From positions 558,001 through 622,000 of the forward strand of contig NZ_BLZR01000001.1 of NCBI RefSeq assembly GCF_014193895.1: a DNA stretch of 64,000 bases, in the 5' to 3' direction. Within the stretch, counting starts at the first letter, position 1. Every line of letters begins with the position of its first letter. This DNA comes from Clostridium fungisolvens (GTDB lineage: Bacteria > Bacillota > Clostridia > Clostridiales > Clostridiaceae). Shown piece by piece: positions 61,924-64,000 of the stretch. The notes beneath the pieces were generated by a model. It searched no databases, had not been told where the DNA came from, and worked only from the letters and a program-made list of their open reading frames with translations. The translations under genes were made by a program, and so were the position numbers.

Positions 61924-62970
61924 ATGATAAAAAAGATATTAGCTATTGGTTTGAGTCTGCTTTTAATAATACCAATGGTTTCTTGTTCAAAAAAAGATGA
62001 AAAAGTTGATAAATATGCTACTAAAATGGACACTATTATGCATTTAACCGCTTATGGTCCTAATGCTAGCAAAGCAATAGATGAAGCTTTTAAAAGAGTA
62101 GATGAAATCGAAAAGATAGCAAGCAGCTCAATAGAGACCAGTGATGTAAATAAAATTAATGAAGCTGCAGGTAAAGAATATGTCAAGGTGCATCCTGAGA
62201 TTGTTAAGATTATAAAAACTTCAATTGAGTATTCTAAGATCAGCAATGGAGCTTTTGATATAACTGTAAGCCCACTTATAAAACTGTGGGGAATTGGTAC
62301 TGATGAAGAGAGAGTTCCAGCAGATTCTGAAATTAAGGATAAATTAGCACTTGTAGGTTATAAAAATATTAGTATTAATGAGTCAGACAATAGTGTTAAG
62401 CTTATGAAAGCTGGTATGGCTATAGATCTTGGAGGCGTTGCTAAAGGATTTACAGCAGATGAAATAGTAAAGGTTTTTAAAAAGTATGGTGTCAATAGCG
62501 CTATTATAAATCTTGGTGGTAGTTCCATATATACACTTGGAGTAAAACCAGATAAAACCTTATGGTCTGTTGCGATTCAGAACCCAAGGAAAGAAAAAAA
62601 TGAAGGAAATATTGGCATTGTTAAACTAAATCAAGGCGCACTTTCTACCTCTGGAGATTATCAGAGATTTTTTATAAAGGATGGTAAGCGCTATCACCAT
62701 ATACTAGATCCATTTACTGGGTATCCAGCAGATGCAGGGGTTATGAGTGATACGATACGTATTGACAGTAATATACCTGATTGTAATATGCTTGCTGACA
62801 TTCTTACAAAGGTTACTTTTGTGAGTGGTGTGGATAAGGGAATGAAGATTATTGATAGTATAGAAGGAATCTCCTGTATGGCTGTAACTACAGATTTTAA
62901 GATATATAAATCCTCAAAGTGGGATACCAAAATAGAAGAGCTAAGTCCTGATTTTAAGTTGGCAAATTAA
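61924..62970 (+). CDS. Exported ApbE-type FAD:protein FMN transferase lipoprotein
   Basis: A 348-residue ApbE-family protein. The signal peptide MIKKILAIGLSLLLIIPMVS ends in a lipobox with the cysteine at about residue 21 (MVSCSKKD). Core motifs: IDLGGVAKGFTADEI, IINLGGSSIYTLG, STSGDYQRFF and HHILDPFTGYPAD. It attaches FMN to Ser/Thr residues of extracytoplasmic proteins. GGAGG precedes the ATG. It is followed by a UbiA prenyltransferase gene, an association seen in flavin- and quinone-based extracellular electron transfer loci. The other ApbE (16156) lacks a signal and must serve the cytosol. Confidence 0.93.
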   Translation: MIKKILAIGLSLLLIIPMVSCSKKDEKVDKYATKMDTIMHLTAYGPNASKAIDEAFKRVDEIEKIASSSIETSDVNKINEAAGKEYVKVHPEIVKIIKTSIEYSKISNGAFDITVSPLIKLWGIGTDEERVPADSEIKDKLALVGYKNISINESDNSVKLMKAGMAIDLGGVAKGFTADEIVKVFKKYGVNSAIINLGGSSIYTLGVKPDKTLWSVAIQNPRKEKNEGNIGIVKLNQGALSTSGDYQRFFIKDGKRYHHILDPFTGYPADAGVMSDTIRIDSNIPDCNMLADILTKVTFVSGVDKGMKIIDSIEGISCMAVTTDFKIYKSSKWDTKIEELSPDFKLAN

Positions 62971-63034
62971 TTAGCTTTTATTATTTATACTAAACAATTT
63001 TTTAAATTTGTGAAATACAATTGCGATGAAATGA

Positions 63035-63982
63035 GTGATAAATTTGTCAATCAGTAATTTTTTTGAGTTAGTGGAAGTAAAAACCAAACTAGCAAGCATG
63101 ATCCCATTTTCTTTAGGTTCAGCTTTTGCTATTTATAGATATAAAAGCTTTAACTTAAAGAATTTTATAATAATGTTTATTTCATTGATTTGCTTTGATA
63201 TGGCTACTACTGCAATTAATAATTACATAGATCATACAAAAGCAAAAAATAGCTCTGGAAATAATAGCTTACTTACTAAATACGGAGCAAATAAGTCAAA
63301 GGTATTATTGATAATCTTTACATTATTAGTAATAGCAACTACAGCAGGAATTATTCTTACATTAAATACAAATGTTATAGTTTTATTAATAGGGATTATT
63401 TCGTTTATAGTAGGGGTATTTTATACTTTTGGTCCTATTCCGATTTCAAGAATGCCCTTAGGAGAAGTATTCTCGGGATTTTTTATGGGGTTTGTAATTA
63501 TATTCTTGTCAGTGTATATTCATATTTTTGACACTAATATAATATCATTTACATATAAAAACAATATTCTAAGTGTTGGCATCAATCTGTTGGAGATTGC
63601 ATGTATATTTTTGTTTGCTATACCTGCTATAGGAGGAATAGCAAATATAATGCTTGCCAATAATATTTGTGATGTAGAAGAGGATATTCAAAATAATAGA
63701 TTTACTCTACCATATTATATAGGAAGGCCGATGGCTTTAAAGCTTTTTAAGCTATTATATTATATTGGATACGTAGATATAGTGTTGCTTGTAGCAGTAA
63801 AGGTGATTCCATTAGCTTCATTGATTATGCTTGTAACATTAATTAAAGTAAATAAAAATATTAAACTGTTCGAACAAAGACCTATAAAAAATGAAAACTT
63901 TGTCATTTCGGTTAAAAATTTTTTATTGATAAATGGTTCACAAACTATTATAATGATAATCATAGTAATGATATCAAAATAA
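63035..63982 (+). CDS. UbiA-family prenyltransferase (MenA/DmkA-like)
   Basis: About 312-315 residues with eight or nine membrane helices. The two aspartate-rich motifs of UbiA enzymes are present as NNYIDHTKAK (first, N-x-x-x-D) and NNICDVEEDIQNNRFTLP (second, D-x-x-x-D). It probably joins a polyprenyl diphosphate to a naphthoate or similar ring to make a demethylmenaquinone-like carrier. The frame opens with GTG at 63035; TTG at 63044 behind GAGTGA is an equally good start. It lies 64 bases after the ApbE lipoprotein gene. The next gene is beyond the window. Confidence 0.85.
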   Translation: MINLSISNFFELVEVKTKLASMIPFSLGSAFAIYRYKSFNLKNFIIMFISLICFDMATTAINNYIDHTKAKNSSGNNSLLTKYGANKSKVLLIIFTLLVIATTAGIILTLNTNVIVLLIGIISFIVGVFYTFGPIPISRMPLGEVFSGFFMGFVIIFLSVYIHIFDTNIISFTYKNNILSVGINLLEIACIFLFAIPAIGGIANIMLANNICDVEEDIQNNRFTLPYYIGRPMALKLFKLLYYIGYVDIVLLVAVKVIPLASLIMLVTLIKVNKNIKLFEQRPIKNENFVISVKNFLLINGSQTIIMIIIVMISK

Positions 63983-64000
63983 TATGAAAAAAATGTGAAG

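Overview
The window is low-GC, AT-rich clostridial DNA (Clostridium sensu stricto-like). Evidence for this is AGGAGG-type ribosome sites, an rnr / smpB / ssrA trans-translation cluster, the tmRNA tag AEDNFALAA, a GerA-family spore germination receptor, a T-box leader, rubredoxin and a membrane pyrophosphatase. No rRNA, tRNA, CRISPR array, transposase or integrase gene was found.

Layout. 1-7.7 kb is core: the end of hppA, rubredoxin, rnr, a nitroreductase, a formate/nitrite-type channel behind a Fur-like promoter, smpB, a TPR protein, and two copies of a palindromic repeat. 7.69-8.32 kb is ssrA, split inside the T-loop by a 276-nt group I intron, with a LAGLIDADG endonuclease gene just downstream on the other strand. 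8.3-27.4 kb is an accessory block: a lic-type beta-glucoside PTS operon, a cytosolic flavin-linked reductase locus with its own ApbE, a bglF/6-phospho-beta-glucosidase operon and an AEC transporter. It ends in a broken bglG fragment and a second copy of the ssrA 3' end. 27.4-44.9 kb is a second block: GH2, HAD, GH3 and GPH-symporter genes with an AraC regulator, a germination receptor operon fused to an Agr-like two-component system, a drug-type MFS exporter and an M20 amidohydrolase. It ends in a third ssrA 3'-end copy, here followed by the ssrA terminator and a remnant of the endonuclease gene. A degenerate fourth copy lies near 45.75 kb. I read this as serial or tandem integration at ssrA, with the integrases lost.

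45.9-64 kb: a LytS/LytTR system next to an OFA-family transporter whose promoter carries a 10-N11-10 direct repeat; PTS IIB and GH1 gene remnants; a methyltransferase; a DUF3243 protein; asnB behind an Asn T-box; an orphan hybrid-sensor-like kinase; a chemoreceptor; a tRNA-dihydrouridine synthase; an exonuclease-BRCT protein; and finally an exported ApbE lipoprotein next to a UbiA prenyltransferase, which may be the start of a flavin/quinone electron-transfer locus.

Working together: rnr, smpB and ssrA form the ribosome-rescue set. Two PTS/GH1 systems and the GH2/GH3 locus handle beta-linked sugars. Two ApbE proteins, one cytosolic and one exported, point to separate flavinylation in the two compartments.

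The most interesting signals are the intron-split ssrA with its repeated 3' ends and endonuclease relic, and the LytS/LytTR-OFA regulatory unit.
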